A stretch of 64,000 bases of DNA from Chloroflexota bacterium (lineage in GTDB: Bacteria; Chloroflexota; Dehalococcoidia; Lucifugimonadales; JADFKI01), in NCBI GenBank assembly GCA_009840355.1, contig VXNZ01000003.1:1-64000 (forward strand), in the 5' to 3' direction. How positions within the stretch are numbered: the stretch's first letter is position 1; every line of letters begins with the position of its first letter. The notes beneath the pieces are model-generated. The model had not been told where the DNA came from, ran no database searches, and was given only the letters and a program-made list of their open reading frames with translations. This document shows positions 37,347 to 45,827 of the stretch, one piece after another. The translations under genes were made by a program, and so were the position numbers.

Positions 37347-38393
37347 TCAGTCGGCATTGATGGCGCGGCGCATGAATACCTGCGGATCAGCCGCCCACTC
37401 CGCGTAGCCGATGCGTCTATCGTCGGTCAGGTAGTCTATCTTCTCGTCGAGGCAGGCTCGCAGTTCGGCGTCTTGCACGGCAAGGGTGAAACCGCCCAAT
37501 TCGACCGCATCGTCCAGCGCGGTGACGGCGAAAGCGCCGCCGGAGACATTAGCGGCGTCAAGGTTGCCGATTTCGCCCCTCGCCAGCGCGTCGATGCTGC
37601 CTGCTCGCAGGGCTTCAAGAAGCTCGGATTCACCGGCATCGTCGCCCAGATAGACCACTTGGGGCATATCCTCCGACGGCGGGTACAGGCGTCGCCTGCC
37701 CTCCAGAACGGGAGACTCGCCGGCTGCGTTGATGGTGTAGCCGGCGCCTCCGTCTGCCGTTACCGTGCCCGTGTCGGTCTCGACGCGCGTGCCTGTGGCA
37801 AGCCGGCCGTCGGCATTCACCAAGCCTGTCCGCTCCAGCAGGCGGTGCTCTCCCGTGGTGCCTGCGAGCGCTCCCACGCGCACATCAGCGGTCAGGTCGG
37901 CAGGGGAAGCCAAGCGCTCAGCGTCCTCTGCCCGGACCAGCAGAGACTGTCGAAAGCTCACATGGCCGGAGGTGAACGAGACGACCTGCTCGTCCGCCGC
38001 GTTGCGTGTGCGCGAGTCGAGGATGGTGATGCCGCCGCCCGCGATGTCGTACTCAGGCTCCGCCGACCGCAGCCAGATGTTGTCCCATGGTCCGATGCCG
38101 CGACGGGAAAAGGACAGCCCCGCGCCTTCCAGCGCCTCCAAGGCGGTCAGCAGGTCTGCCTCGTAGCCCAGATGCGTGTTGAATCCCGGCGATGCCGGAT
38201 CGGGATCGGCGCTGTAGCTCATGGGCGCGAAGAAGGCGTAGAAACCAACATTCAGAACACGGTCCGCGTCGGTACACGATTCGGGCGCGGCACCATCGGG
38301 CGAGCAGGCGGCAAGGGACACGAGCAACAAGCCTAACAAGACGATTCTGTGCGAAATGGGTAGATGGCAACCTGCTCCCGCTATTGGATTCAT
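37347..38393 (-). CDS. Solute-binding lipoprotein, family 3 (amino-acid type)
   Basis: A 348-residue lipoprotein when started MNPIAGAGCHLPISHRIVLL at 38393, which puts a lipobox LLLVSLAAC about 29 residues in; longer in-frame starts reach into a decayed upstream fragment. The mature part has the two-lobe pattern of family 3 binding proteins: RVLNVGFYAFFAPMSY, GYEADLLTALEAL, WDNIWLRSAEPEYDIAGGGI, VGALAGTTGEHRLLE, and late LAVQDAELRACLDEKIDYL. These bind amino acids or cyclohexadienyl-type acids, and some are enzymes. No permease or ATPase is adjacent, so transport partners are elsewhere or it acts alone. Confidence 0.8.
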   Translation of the reverse strand: MNPIAGAGCHLPISHRIVLLGLLLVSLAACSPDGAAPESCTDADRVLNVGFYAFFAPMSYSADPDPASPGFNTHLGYEADLLTALEALEGAGLSFSRRGIGPWDNIWLRSAEPEYDIAGGGITILDSRTRNAADEQVVSFTSGHVSFRQSLLVRAEDAERLASPADLTADVRVGALAGTTGEHRLLERTGLVNADGRLATGTRVETDTGTVTADGGAGYTINAAGESPVLEGRRRLYPPSEDMPQVVYLGDDAGESELLEALRAGSIDALARGEIGNLDAANVSGGAFAVTALDDAVELGGFTLAVQDAELRACLDEKIDYLTDDRRIGYAEWAADPQVFMRRAINAD

Positions 38394-38470
38394 GGCATAC
38401 GGTCTATCCGATTCGAACATTAGGTATTTGTGAAATCGTCTCCATCCTACCACAAGAGGAGCTGCACACT

Positions 38471-38516
38471 GACGAGCAGGGCGCAGCAGGTCGTCGGTCG
38501 TCTCTAAGGTCGTCAT
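38471..38516 (-). pseudogene. N-terminal scrap of an uncharacterised gene, copy 1
   Basis: The minus strand encodes MTTLETTDDLLRPARQ, the start of a family common next to nuclease-type genes, which then stops resembling it and runs in frame into the lipoprotein gene. The same start and its 5' flank recur at 44084. It looks like a duplicated gene head whose body is lost. Confidence 0.45.
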
Positions 38517-38540
38517 AACTTCGCCTCACCGCCGCTTATC
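38481..38540. repeat. 60-bp duplicated segment, copy 1
   Basis: About 90 percent identical to 44049-44108 in the same orientation. It covers the first codons of the scrap gene MTT(L/I)ET and its upstream GGCGAAGTT region. Sequence similarity stops on both sides. Confidence 0.65.
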
Positions 38541-38705
38541 CCCCGATGCCCACGAGACCTCCGAGACTTCACGGGTATAAAAATTCGTGCCATTAGTAAG
38601 AGAATTAACATATAATTTAGTATTATACATTGTTGTGCATCATATAATGGCATGGTATAGTGGGGTTCTACCGACCATAAAATTCGATTTCAGATATGCA
38701 GGAGC

Positions 38706-39782
38706 ATGACGATGCGACTCAATATGCCTAATACCCCCCCCCTCCATAGCATAAGACGTCACTTATACAAGGCATCTCCGAATAGCAGGGCCCTCCGCTT
38801 CGCACTTCCCTTAACTGCGCTTGCGGCGGCCCTGCTTTTATTCGTCGTCTCCTTCGCGTCGGAGCGGGTAAGCGCCGATCACCCCGTCCCCGCCGTGACC
38901 GGAGTGGATGCCTGGATCGATTACAGCAGCCCCAGCGGGCTGGCGGGGTTGAAATTGGATTTTAACTTCAACTCGGATACGGATGCGGATGGTGAGAAAC
39001 TCGTCGGATCCTACCGCATCGACACGCGGTATCGCAGAGACAGTAACTCCAACTTTTCCGATTGGCTGTTATACGTGGGATACACAAACACATCCCACCC
39101 ATGCCCCGTAAACGTGGAAAATCCCAACAATGACCCCGAAATCACGAGAAGAAACAGGCAATGCTCAATCGCCACCATCTGGCCCGACAACGGTATCGGC
39201 GAGTACCAGGCGCGGATAGTCCCCGAATCACCGCAAGGGCATGAAGGGACTCCCTCTCGCACGATTTCTTCGCTTGGGATCGAGGAGAAGCCGGGCGTAC
39301 CTAATCTGACGGCTACCGGAATTGCTGACCCCAATGTCGCCAACCAGGGAGGAATCAACGTGGCATGGGGAAGTGCGCACAGGGCCGCCGAATACATAAT
39401 CCAGTGGGCCACTGCTGACTCCGGTAGTTTCGGCCATCCCGATTATGAGTCGAGAGTTAGCAGCGAAGTCCGCTCCGCCGGGATTGGTGGACTGCAACCT
39501 AACACCGCCTACCTGGTGCGGGTAATCGCTGTGGCGCAGTTCGGTCGTCAAGCCGATCCTTCCAATGTGGTCGAAGTCACGACCCGTGGCACAGGGACGA
39601 CCACGCCGCCTACGCCTACGACGACGCGCACACTGCAGCAACTCATGGCTGTGTTCGACACCGACAGAAACGGCGTACTCAGCCTTGCTGAAGCCAACAA
39701 CGCCATCTCTGGCCCAAACGCGCTCACCAACAAGACCGAGCTGTATATCCTGCTGGACTTCTACTTTTCGCAGGGCAACTAA
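38706..39782 (+). CDS. Secreted protein with fibronectin-type region and EF-hand/dockerin-like tail
   Basis: A 358-residue exported protein: basic N-terminus, hydrophobic LTALAAALLLFVVSFA signal segment ending near RVSADH, an N-terminal beta domain (45-200), a fibronectin type III-like domain (about 205-300: INVAWGSAHRAAEYIIQWAT and PNTAYLVRVIAVAQFG), a short Thr/Pro linker, and a C-terminal calcium-loop module FDTDRNGVLSLAEANNAI followed by a helix. The tail resembles a single half of a dockerin, used for protein anchoring. The next gene, 30 bp on, ends with the same kind of module. The stretch upstream is AT-rich with a TATAAT at 38643-38648. Confidence 0.7.
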   Translation: MTMRLNMPNTPPLHSIRRHLYKASPNSRALRFALPLTALAAALLLFVVSFASERVSADHPVPAVTGVDAWIDYSSPSGLAGLKLDFNFNSDTDADGEKLVGSYRIDTRYRRDSNSNFSDWLLYVGYTNTSHPCPVNVENPNNDPEITRRNRQCSIATIWPDNGIGEYQARIVPESPQGHEGTPSRTISSLGIEEKPGVPNLTATGIADPNVANQGGINVAWGSAHRAAEYIIQWATADSGSFGHPDYESRVSSEVRSAGIGGLQPNTAYLVRVIAVAQFGRQADPSNVVEVTTRGTGTTTPPTPTTTRTLQQLMAVFDTDRNGVLSLAEANNAISGPNALTNKTELYILLDFYFSQGN

Positions 39783-39812
39783 TCGGCCCGCGATGAAATT
39801 GGAGGACGGATA

Positions 39813-40724
39813 GTGATGAAAGAAGTTGTCGTCAAGGCGGTGATCCCGTTGCTGGCGGTCGCCGCCTTGACCATCGGCCTGGCGTACTACAATCTGACGG
39901 AGGCGAGCGGTCACAGCGCGGTCCGCAGTATTTCGCCGTCCACCGTACAGCCCGGCGGCGAGCTGCAAGTAACCGTCGAGGTCGCCAACTACGGTACTAT
40001 CGGCAGAGTGATCGAAACCATCCCGAACCGATTTAGCTATCTCGGCGTCCGGGGACTGCCCGCCGATGCCGTCAGACAGGACGGTCAGACCGTCAGCTTT
40101 ATCGTGGTCGCCAGAAACAACGAGTACGAGTTCACCTACCGGCTGAGAGCGCCCACGACGCCCGGGCAGTACACATTCAGCGGGGTATTCCTTGACGCGG
40201 GATTGGATCAGCGGACGGTAGGCGGTGCAACCAGGGTAACCGTAGCCGCGCCCACGTCCGTTCCTACCGCAACTGACGCCAGCCTGTCGTCGCTGAGCCT
40301 GACGGACGGCGAAGGCATGGCAATCGCCCTGACGGACGTGGACGGCAATGTGGTGGACTTCGCGTCCGACGTCACGGCGTACTACGCTGCCGTTGACAAC
40401 GCTGTTGACATGATAGACGTCATGGCGACTGCGACGGATGAGAACGCTGCTGTGACGGGCACCGGAGCGATGAGCCTGTCCGAGGGCAACAACACCGTTG
40501 AGGTTGAGGTGACGGCTGCGGACGGGACGACGACGATGACCTACACGGTCGTGGTGACTCGTGAAGAATCGTCTGATGAGGCGAGGCTGCTTCGCATATA
40601 CGATGCGGACGGCGATGGCGCCATCGACGCTTCTGATCTCAATACGGCTATTGGGGACTACCTTGCCGGAGACCTTCCAGCCTCCGATATGAATATCCTC
40701 ATATCCCTGTACCTCCGCGGGTAG
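39813..40724 (+). CDS. Secreted protein with cadherin-like beta-sandwich and dockerin-like tail
   Basis: A 303-residue protein: signal anchor VIPLLAVAALTIGLAYYNL, a first immunoglobulin-like domain (35-150: SPSTVQPGGELQVTVEVANY), a cadherin-like beta-sandwich domain (about 158-253: SLSSLSLTDGEGMAIALTDV to TMTYTVVVTR) and a C-terminal module IYDADGDGAIDASDLNTAIG with DLPASDMNILISLYLRG, i.e. a calcium-loop plus helix as in dockerins. GGAGG lies seven bases before the GTG at 39813 and ten before the ATG at 39816. It is probably cotranscribed with the preceding gene. Both would be displayed outside the cell. Confidence 0.72.
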   Translation: MMKEVVVKAVIPLLAVAALTIGLAYYNLTEASGHSAVRSISPSTVQPGGELQVTVEVANYGTIGRVIETIPNRFSYLGVRGLPADAVRQDGQTVSFIVVARNNEYEFTYRLRAPTTPGQYTFSGVFLDAGLDQRTVGGATRVTVAAPTSVPTATDASLSSLSLTDGEGMAIALTDVDGNVVDFASDVTAYYAAVDNAVDMIDVMATATDENAAVTGTGAMSLSEGNNTVEVEVTAADGTTTMTYTVVVTREESSDEARLLRIYDADGDGAIDASDLNTAIGDYLAGDLPASDMNILISLYLRG

Positions 40725-41307
40725 AGAAATCGATTCTCATAACCGGGTAAGAGACCCGGGCGGGCGGCGTCACTACTGTCGGGGCGGCGGCGCGGGATGA
40801 TTCAGAAGAGGTTGCTGCTATCGTCAGCCTTTTCGCAACGGCTGTGGTGCACACTCAGCGCCGCCGTCGTCGTCGGAATGTTCCAGCGCGGAGATTAGAT
40901 GTCCCGCGTTATGGACGGATCGAAGTTGGACTGCTCCGCAAGCGTATCCGGCTCAGCTGACAGACCGAATCTACCGCACATGTTCCCACGTTATCCCTCT
41001 GCGCAGCTTCCTAAGCCCCCTGCGGCACTCTTTTGTCGCCACAGTATGAGCAGCCCCAGTCCTCACCCTCCCTGCCCTCGCGTGTACGGATTTCACAGAC
41101 CTGATTGGCGCAGCAACACGCAATCCGGCAGGTGGCTATCGGTCTGACCGGCGCTGCCACTCCTGCATTTGTTATATATATGCCCCGTATCTCTTGAGAA
41201 TAGCGTATCAATGGCGTACTATGTCGTATGAATTGATGTATAAGCGATTTGCTATTCCATGCTACCGCTTCCTTAACTTCCCACCATCGGGGCTGAACGG
41301 AGGAAAA
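40725..41307. other. Intergenic stretch, no gene seen
   Basis: About 580 bp between the secreted pair and the next hybrid kinase. Only short frames, none with a recognisable domain. The last 100 bp are AT-rich and would hold the kinase promoter. Confidence 0.45.
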
Positions 41308-43686
41308 ATGACCCAGCCAGACCAACCGGACCGCGAGATAGATGTCCTGCGGCAGCGCCTGTCCCGCCTGAGCGAAGCCAGCCTGCGCATCAATGAGAGC
41401 CTGGAATTCGATACCGTGCTGCAGGATGTTCTGGACTCCGCGCGCGCTCTGACGGACGCGCGCTACGGCGTGATGACGCTGCTGGACGACGAGGGCGGGA
41501 TGGAGGACTTTCTGGCTTCCGGAATGACCGCCCAGGAAGCCGAAGAGCTGTGGCTGACGCCGGAAGGGCTTCGCATCTTCGAGTCGCTGACCGGTATCTC
41601 CGAAACCCTGCGACTCCCCAACGTGATGGAGCACATCCGGTCGCTGGGCTTCGCCGAGTTCAGCGCACCCGTCCCGACGGGAGGAGACTTCCCCTTCCTG
41701 GCGGCGCCGATGTTCCACCGGGGCGCACGGGTGGGCAATGTCTTCGTGGGCGACAAGGATGGCGGCGAGGAGTTCAGCCGCGCCGACGAGGAAACGCTGG
41801 TGATGTTCGCCTCTCAGGCGGCGCTGGTGATCGCCAACGCGCGCAGATACCGGGAGGAGCGGCGCGCCAGGGACGACCTGGAAACGCTGGTGAATACCTC
41901 GCCTGTGGGTGTAGTCGTTCTGGACGGCCAAACGGGAGCGCCGGTGTCCGTCAACCGCGAAGCAAGGCGCATCGCGAATATGCTGGGAGAAGGCGAGCAG
42001 TCGGTGGAGGACCTTCTGAAGTTAGTGACCTGTGTGCGCGGCGACGGAAGGGAGATTGCCCTCATGGAGCTGCCGCTGGCGGAGGCGCTCACGGCAGGCG
42101 AGACGGTCCGCGCCGAGGAGATAGAGCTGCGCGTTCCCGACGGGCGGAGCGTGAGCGTCCTGCTCAATGCCACGCCCATCTACGGCAAAGATGGCTTGAC
42201 GACTTTTGTGGCGACCTTGCAGGACATGACGCCCCTGAAGGATATGGAACGGCTGCGCGCCGAGTTTCTGGCAATGGTGAGCCACGAGCTGAGGACGCCT
42301 CTGGCGGCGGTCAAAGGCTCGATTACCACGCTCCTGGAAACGGCAAACGAGCTGCATCCGGCTGAGATGATCCAGTTCTTCCGCATCATCCGGGACCAGT
42401 CCGACCAGATGCGCAACCTGATAGGCGACCTGATGGACGTAGCCCGCATCGAGACTGCCACCTTGCCGGTCACTCCGGAGCCATCGGACGTGCGCCTGCT
42501 GGTGGAAGAGGCACGGAGCAGGTTTCTGAGCGGCGCCGCCGTGAATCCCCTGGAGTTGGAACTGTCGGATGACCTGCCTCTTGTGATGGCAGACCGGCTG
42601 CGAATCGTCCAAGTGCTGAGCAACCTGCTCTCCAATGCCACCGGGTACTCGCCCGACGACTCGCCGATTGTGGTTAGCGCAAGGCGGGAAGGATTCCATG
42701 TCGCGCTCTCCGTGGCAGACCGGGGGCGGGGCATACCTGCGGAACTCATGCCTGAACTGTTCCGCAAGTTCTCGCGCGCCAACACCGCTAACACTGCATC
42801 CGGCGTTGACGGCTCAGGGCTGGGTCTCGCCATCTGCAAGGGCATCGTGGAGACCCACGGGGGCCGCATCTGGGCTGAGAGCGACGGCCCCGGCATGGGA
42901 TCACGGTTCATATTCACGCTGCCAATGGCTGAAGGGGTGGCTGCCGCTCCCCCAACTCCTCGTGCGATACCACGGCAGATAAGCCGGACTCCGCTCCGTG
43001 TTCTTGCCGTGGACGACGACCCCCATGCGCTGCGGTATGTTCGGGACGCCCTTCGCAGGGAGGGCTACGCGCCCATCGTGACCGGCGACCCGGACGATGT
43101 GCCCCGCCTCATGGCGGAGGAGAGGCCCCACCTGGTCCTGCTGGACCTGGTGCTGCCCGGCAAAGATGGCATCGAGCTGATGAACGACATTCTGAGGATG
43201 GCGGACGTGCCGGTAATCTTCCTGTCGGTGTACGGTCAGGACGAGACCATAGCCCGTGCATTCGACATGGGCGCTTCCGACTACCTAGTCAAGCCCTTCT
43301 CGCCGACCGAGCTTGCCGCCAGAATCAGGGCGGCACTCAGGAAACGGCTGGCTTCTCCGGAGGTCGAGCCGTCGGAAGTCTATGCCGAAGAAGGCTTGAG
43401 CATCGACTTTGCCAAGCGCCAAGTGGCTGTGGACGGGGAGCTGGTGAACCTGACGAGCACGGAGTTCGCGGTGCTGTATGAACTTGCGGTGCATTCTCCC
43501 CGCGTGCTGACCCACAGCGTGCTGCTCCATCGGGTCTGGGGCCCGGAGAGGATCGGCGATGCGTGGCTCTTGAGGGAAGTGGTGAAGAGGCTTCGCCGCA
43601 AGATTGGCGACGATGTCTCCAACTCCAAGTACATATTCACCGAACCTCGAGTCGGCTACCGGATGGCGAAGACGCCGACTCCATAG
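41308..43686 (+). CDS. Hybrid sensor kinase fused to an OmpR-type transcription regulator, copy 3
   Basis: A 792-residue soluble protein started at the ATG at 41308, with GGAGG six bases upstream (an earlier in-frame ATG at 41194 lacks a site). Domains: N-terminal coil, GAF (about 25-185, ending LVMFASQAALVIANARRYRE), PAS (200-310), HisKA with His326 in MVSHELRTPLAAVKG, ATPase (NLLSNATGYSPDDSP; DRGRGIPAEL; SGLGLAICKGIVETHGGRIW), receiver with Asp613 in LVLLDLVLPGKDG and KPFSPTELAARI, and a winged helix (VNLTSTEFAVLYELAVHSPR; SKYIFTEPRVGYRM). It senses an intracellular signal and can phosphorylate and dimerise its own DNA-binding part. Paralogous to the genes at 22889 and 32256. Confidence 0.92.
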   Translation: MTQPDQPDREIDVLRQRLSRLSEASLRINESLEFDTVLQDVLDSARALTDARYGVMTLLDDEGGMEDFLASGMTAQEAEELWLTPEGLRIFESLTGISETLRLPNVMEHIRSLGFAEFSAPVPTGGDFPFLAAPMFHRGARVGNVFVGDKDGGEEFSRADEETLVMFASQAALVIANARRYREERRARDDLETLVNTSPVGVVVLDGQTGAPVSVNREARRIANMLGEGEQSVEDLLKLVTCVRGDGREIALMELPLAEALTAGETVRAEEIELRVPDGRSVSVLLNATPIYGKDGLTTFVATLQDMTPLKDMERLRAEFLAMVSHELRTPLAAVKGSITTLLETANELHPAEMIQFFRIIRDQSDQMRNLIGDLMDVARIETATLPVTPEPSDVRLLVEEARSRFLSGAAVNPLELELSDDLPLVMADRLRIVQVLSNLLSNATGYSPDDSPIVVSARREGFHVALSVADRGRGIPAELMPELFRKFSRANTANTASGVDGSGLGLAICKGIVETHGGRIWAESDGPGMGSRFIFTLPMAEGVAAAPPTPRAIPRQISRTPLRVLAVDDDPHALRYVRDALRREGYAPIVTGDPDDVPRLMAEERPHLVLLDLVLPGKDGIELMNDILRMADVPVIFLSVYGQDETIARAFDMGASDYLVKPFSPTELAARIRAALRKRLASPEVEPSEVYAEEGLSIDFAKRQVAVDGELVNLTSTEFAVLYELAVHSPRVLTHSVLLHRVWGPERIGDAWLLREVVKRLRRKIGDDVSNSKYIFTEPRVGYRMAKTPTP

Positions 43687-43989
43687 CCGTCGTCAGCCTC
43701 GGCGACATTGACAAATCCGCCTTTCGCGCATCCGGCGACGAGCCGCCATCAGAGCGGACACTCTCGTCGTGCCTGAAACGCCTCTCCCGTCTGCGCGCTG
43801 ACTGGCATTGACTGGAACGATGCCGATAACATCGCCGCATGGCAGGATTTCGGCTACCGGACGCGACACGCAGGCGTCGCTATCCTGCCCCGGCATCACC
43901 GAAGCGGGCTGTGTCGGCTCGCCTCAGGCGTCCTAAGTCCTCTACCGCTACGGCATCTGCGTTCGCGAATCTATCCTGCGACTCGTCGT

Positions 43990-44084
43990 CTATGCCGCCG
44001 GTGCCTTGCGCCTGAACGCCTCGCGGAACTCCGCGTTCTCGCGGGCGGGCGCAGCAGGTCGTCGATTGTCTCTATGGTCGTCAT
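43990..44084 (-). pseudogene. N-terminal scrap of an uncharacterised gene, copy 2
   Basis: The minus strand reads MTTIETIDDLLRP and, after a one-base shift, ARENAEFREAFRRKAPAA then stop. This is the head of a short helical protein family of unknown role that often begins with an ET-DDLL-ARENP-FR-AFR pattern. The remainder is missing. The head matches the scrap at 38516. Confidence 0.5.
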
Positions 44085-44108
44085 AACTTCGCCTCACTGC
44101 CACTTATC
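44049..44108. repeat. 60-bp duplicated segment, copy 2
   Basis: Same sequence as 38481-38540 with about six differences. It includes the first codons of the scrap gene and its 5' flank. Confidence 0.65.
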
Positions 44109-44380
44109 TGAGTGAAATCGTCTCGTATATTGGTATCCCAGTTGGATATGCTGTATCTTAGCGTGGTGGCGATAGCGGCTATTCGCAAGTCCGCTGCCCA
44201 TAGCATATGGGAATGTTCTTATAGAATATCCATTACACACTGCAATGTGAAGGGCTGATTACACGCGGCACTTGTGAAGAAGGCACTGGCTGGAATTGGG
44301 GGACGCGACTTGAACATCGGCATTGGCGGGTCTAACATGGGCGCACTGGCACGACCCCGATGACAAGCAGTGAGGCAGCG

Positions 44381-45826
44381 ATGCGAGACAATCCACGAAA
44401 CATCCTGTTGGTAGCATTCGACGGCTTGCAGCCCGCGCAGGTTACGCCCGCGCTGACGCCCAATCTGGCGGCGTTCGTCGCCGAAGGCGTGGCGTTCGAC
44501 AATCACCATCCTTCTTTTCCGTCGGTAACGCGCTCGAACGCGGCGACTATGACGACGGGATGCTATCCGGGCAGGCATGGCTTGGCGGCGAATATGCTGG
44601 TGATGCGCGACTTCGATCCGCATACGGCGTTCTCCGCGCTCGAACCGACGCTCGCCGAAGTCGCGCGCAAGACGCCGGTTCTGCTCGCGCCGACACTCGC
44701 CGACATAATGTCGCGGCACGGTCTGGAATATGTCGCGGTGGGCACCGGCACTAGCGGAAATGCGTATGTGCACAATCCCGATGCAGCCACTGCCGGCGGC
44801 GCGACGATACATCCGGAGTTCTGCCTGCCCTATCCGCTGCACGAGGACATCATCGCGCGGTTCGGCGAATGGCCTCCCGAAGGCGAGACGAACGCTGACA
44901 AGCTCGCGCATGCCGTGGACATCACGACCGAGTATGTGCTTACCGAGCGGCAGCCCGCGGTTACATTCGTCTGGTTCACGGAGCCGGACAAGGCGCAGCA
45001 CGCGCACGGCGTCGGCGCGAAGATGAGCAACCGCGCACTGCGCGAGACGGACGAGCAGTTCGGCAGGCTGCTGGAGTGGCTGGACGCCGCCGGTGTGGAC
45101 ACCGATGTGCTGGTCATATCGGATCACGGCTATTCCACTATCATCGACATTGTCGAGATCGAGGCGCTGCTGCGAGACGCGGGATTTCCGGCGGGGGACG
45201 AGCCGGGCGGCGTAACGGTCGCCGGAAACGGCGGCGCGGCGCTGTTCTACGCGCACGACAGGGACGCGGCGACGGTGGACAGGCTGGCGTCGTGGATGAT
45301 GCGGCAGGCGTGGTGTGGCGCGCTGGTCGCGTCCGATTCGCTGGGGCAGATAGAAGGCACGCTGCCCGCGTCGCTGGTCGGCGCAGAGGGCTTGCGCGCG
45401 CCCGATCTGGCGGTGTCGTTCCGCTGGGATGACCGTCTGAACGCATCGGGCTATGAGGGCTATGTGTATTCCACAGGCGGCGCGGCCGGTCTTGGGCAGC
45501 ACGGCTCGATGGGACGCTCCGAGATGCGTTGTTCGCTGTTCGCGCGTGGCGGCAGCTTTAAGCGCGGCGTCCGCATCGATAGCCCGACAGGCAACACCGA
45601 CCTCGCGCCGACAGTCCTGCACCTGCTCGGCGTCAGCGGCGCCGACACGATGCACGGCAGAGTGCTGACGGAATCGCTGGCAGACGGCAAACCCGTCAAG
45701 TGGCAGACGACCACGCACCGCGCAAAGCGAGACACCGGCGCAGGCGTGTACAATCAGCACATCACCATATCCCATGTGGGCGACACCATCTACTTGGACG
45801 AAGGCAATGGCGGTTTGGCGGGGTGA
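44381..45826 (+). CDS. Alkaline-phosphatase-superfamily phosphodiesterase (nucleotide pyrophosphatase-like)
   Basis: A 481-residue enzyme from the ATG at 44381 (GAGG nearby; an ATG seven codons earlier is possible). It has the metal-binding Asp in LLVAFDGLQP (residue 13-15), the nucleophile Thr in SVTRSNAATMTTG (about 50), EPDKAQHAHG with metal-binding Asp/His, VISDHGYSTI with Asp-His, and a late HGSMGRSEM with His, completing the two-zinc site. It cleaves phosphodiester or phosphonate bonds; the substrate is unknown. There is no signal peptide. It starts the operon that continues with livG one base after its stop, suggesting a role in handling a compound taken up by that transporter. Confidence 0.88.
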   Translation: MRDNPRNILLVAFDGLQPAQVTPALTPNLAAFVAEGVAFDNHHPSFPSVTRSNAATMTTGCYPGRHGLAANMLVMRDFDPHTAFSALEPTLAEVARKTPVLLAPTLADIMSRHGLEYVAVGTGTSGNAYVHNPDAATAGGATIHPEFCLPYPLHEDIIARFGEWPPEGETNADKLAHAVDITTEYVLTERQPAVTFVWFTEPDKAQHAHGVGAKMSNRALRETDEQFGRLLEWLDAAGVDTDVLVISDHGYSTIIDIVEIEALLRDAGFPAGDEPGGVTVAGNGGAALFYAHDRDAATVDRLASWMMRQAWCGALVASDSLGQIEGTLPASLVGAEGLRAPDLAVSFRWDDRLNASGYEGYVYSTGGAAGLGQHGSMGRSEMRCSLFARGGSFKRGVRIDSPTGNTDLAPTVLHLLGVSGADTMHGRVLTESLADGKPVKWQTTTHRAKRDTGAGVYNQHITISHVGDTIYLDEGNGGLAG

Positions 45827-45827
45827 T

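Larger units (their letters stand above)
43687..44380. other. Intergenic stretch with a gene scrap and a duplicated segment
   Basis: About 690 bp without an intact gene. It contains the minus-strand scrap at 43990-44084 and the 60-bp repeat copy at 44049-44108. The rest shows no domain I can recognise. Confidence 0.45.

Noticed and set aside
38643-38648. TATAAT upstream of the 38706 gene as a promoter
   Set aside because: The hexamer is exact, but no acceptable -35 box lies 16-18 bp upstream, so it is mentioned only as context for the gene.
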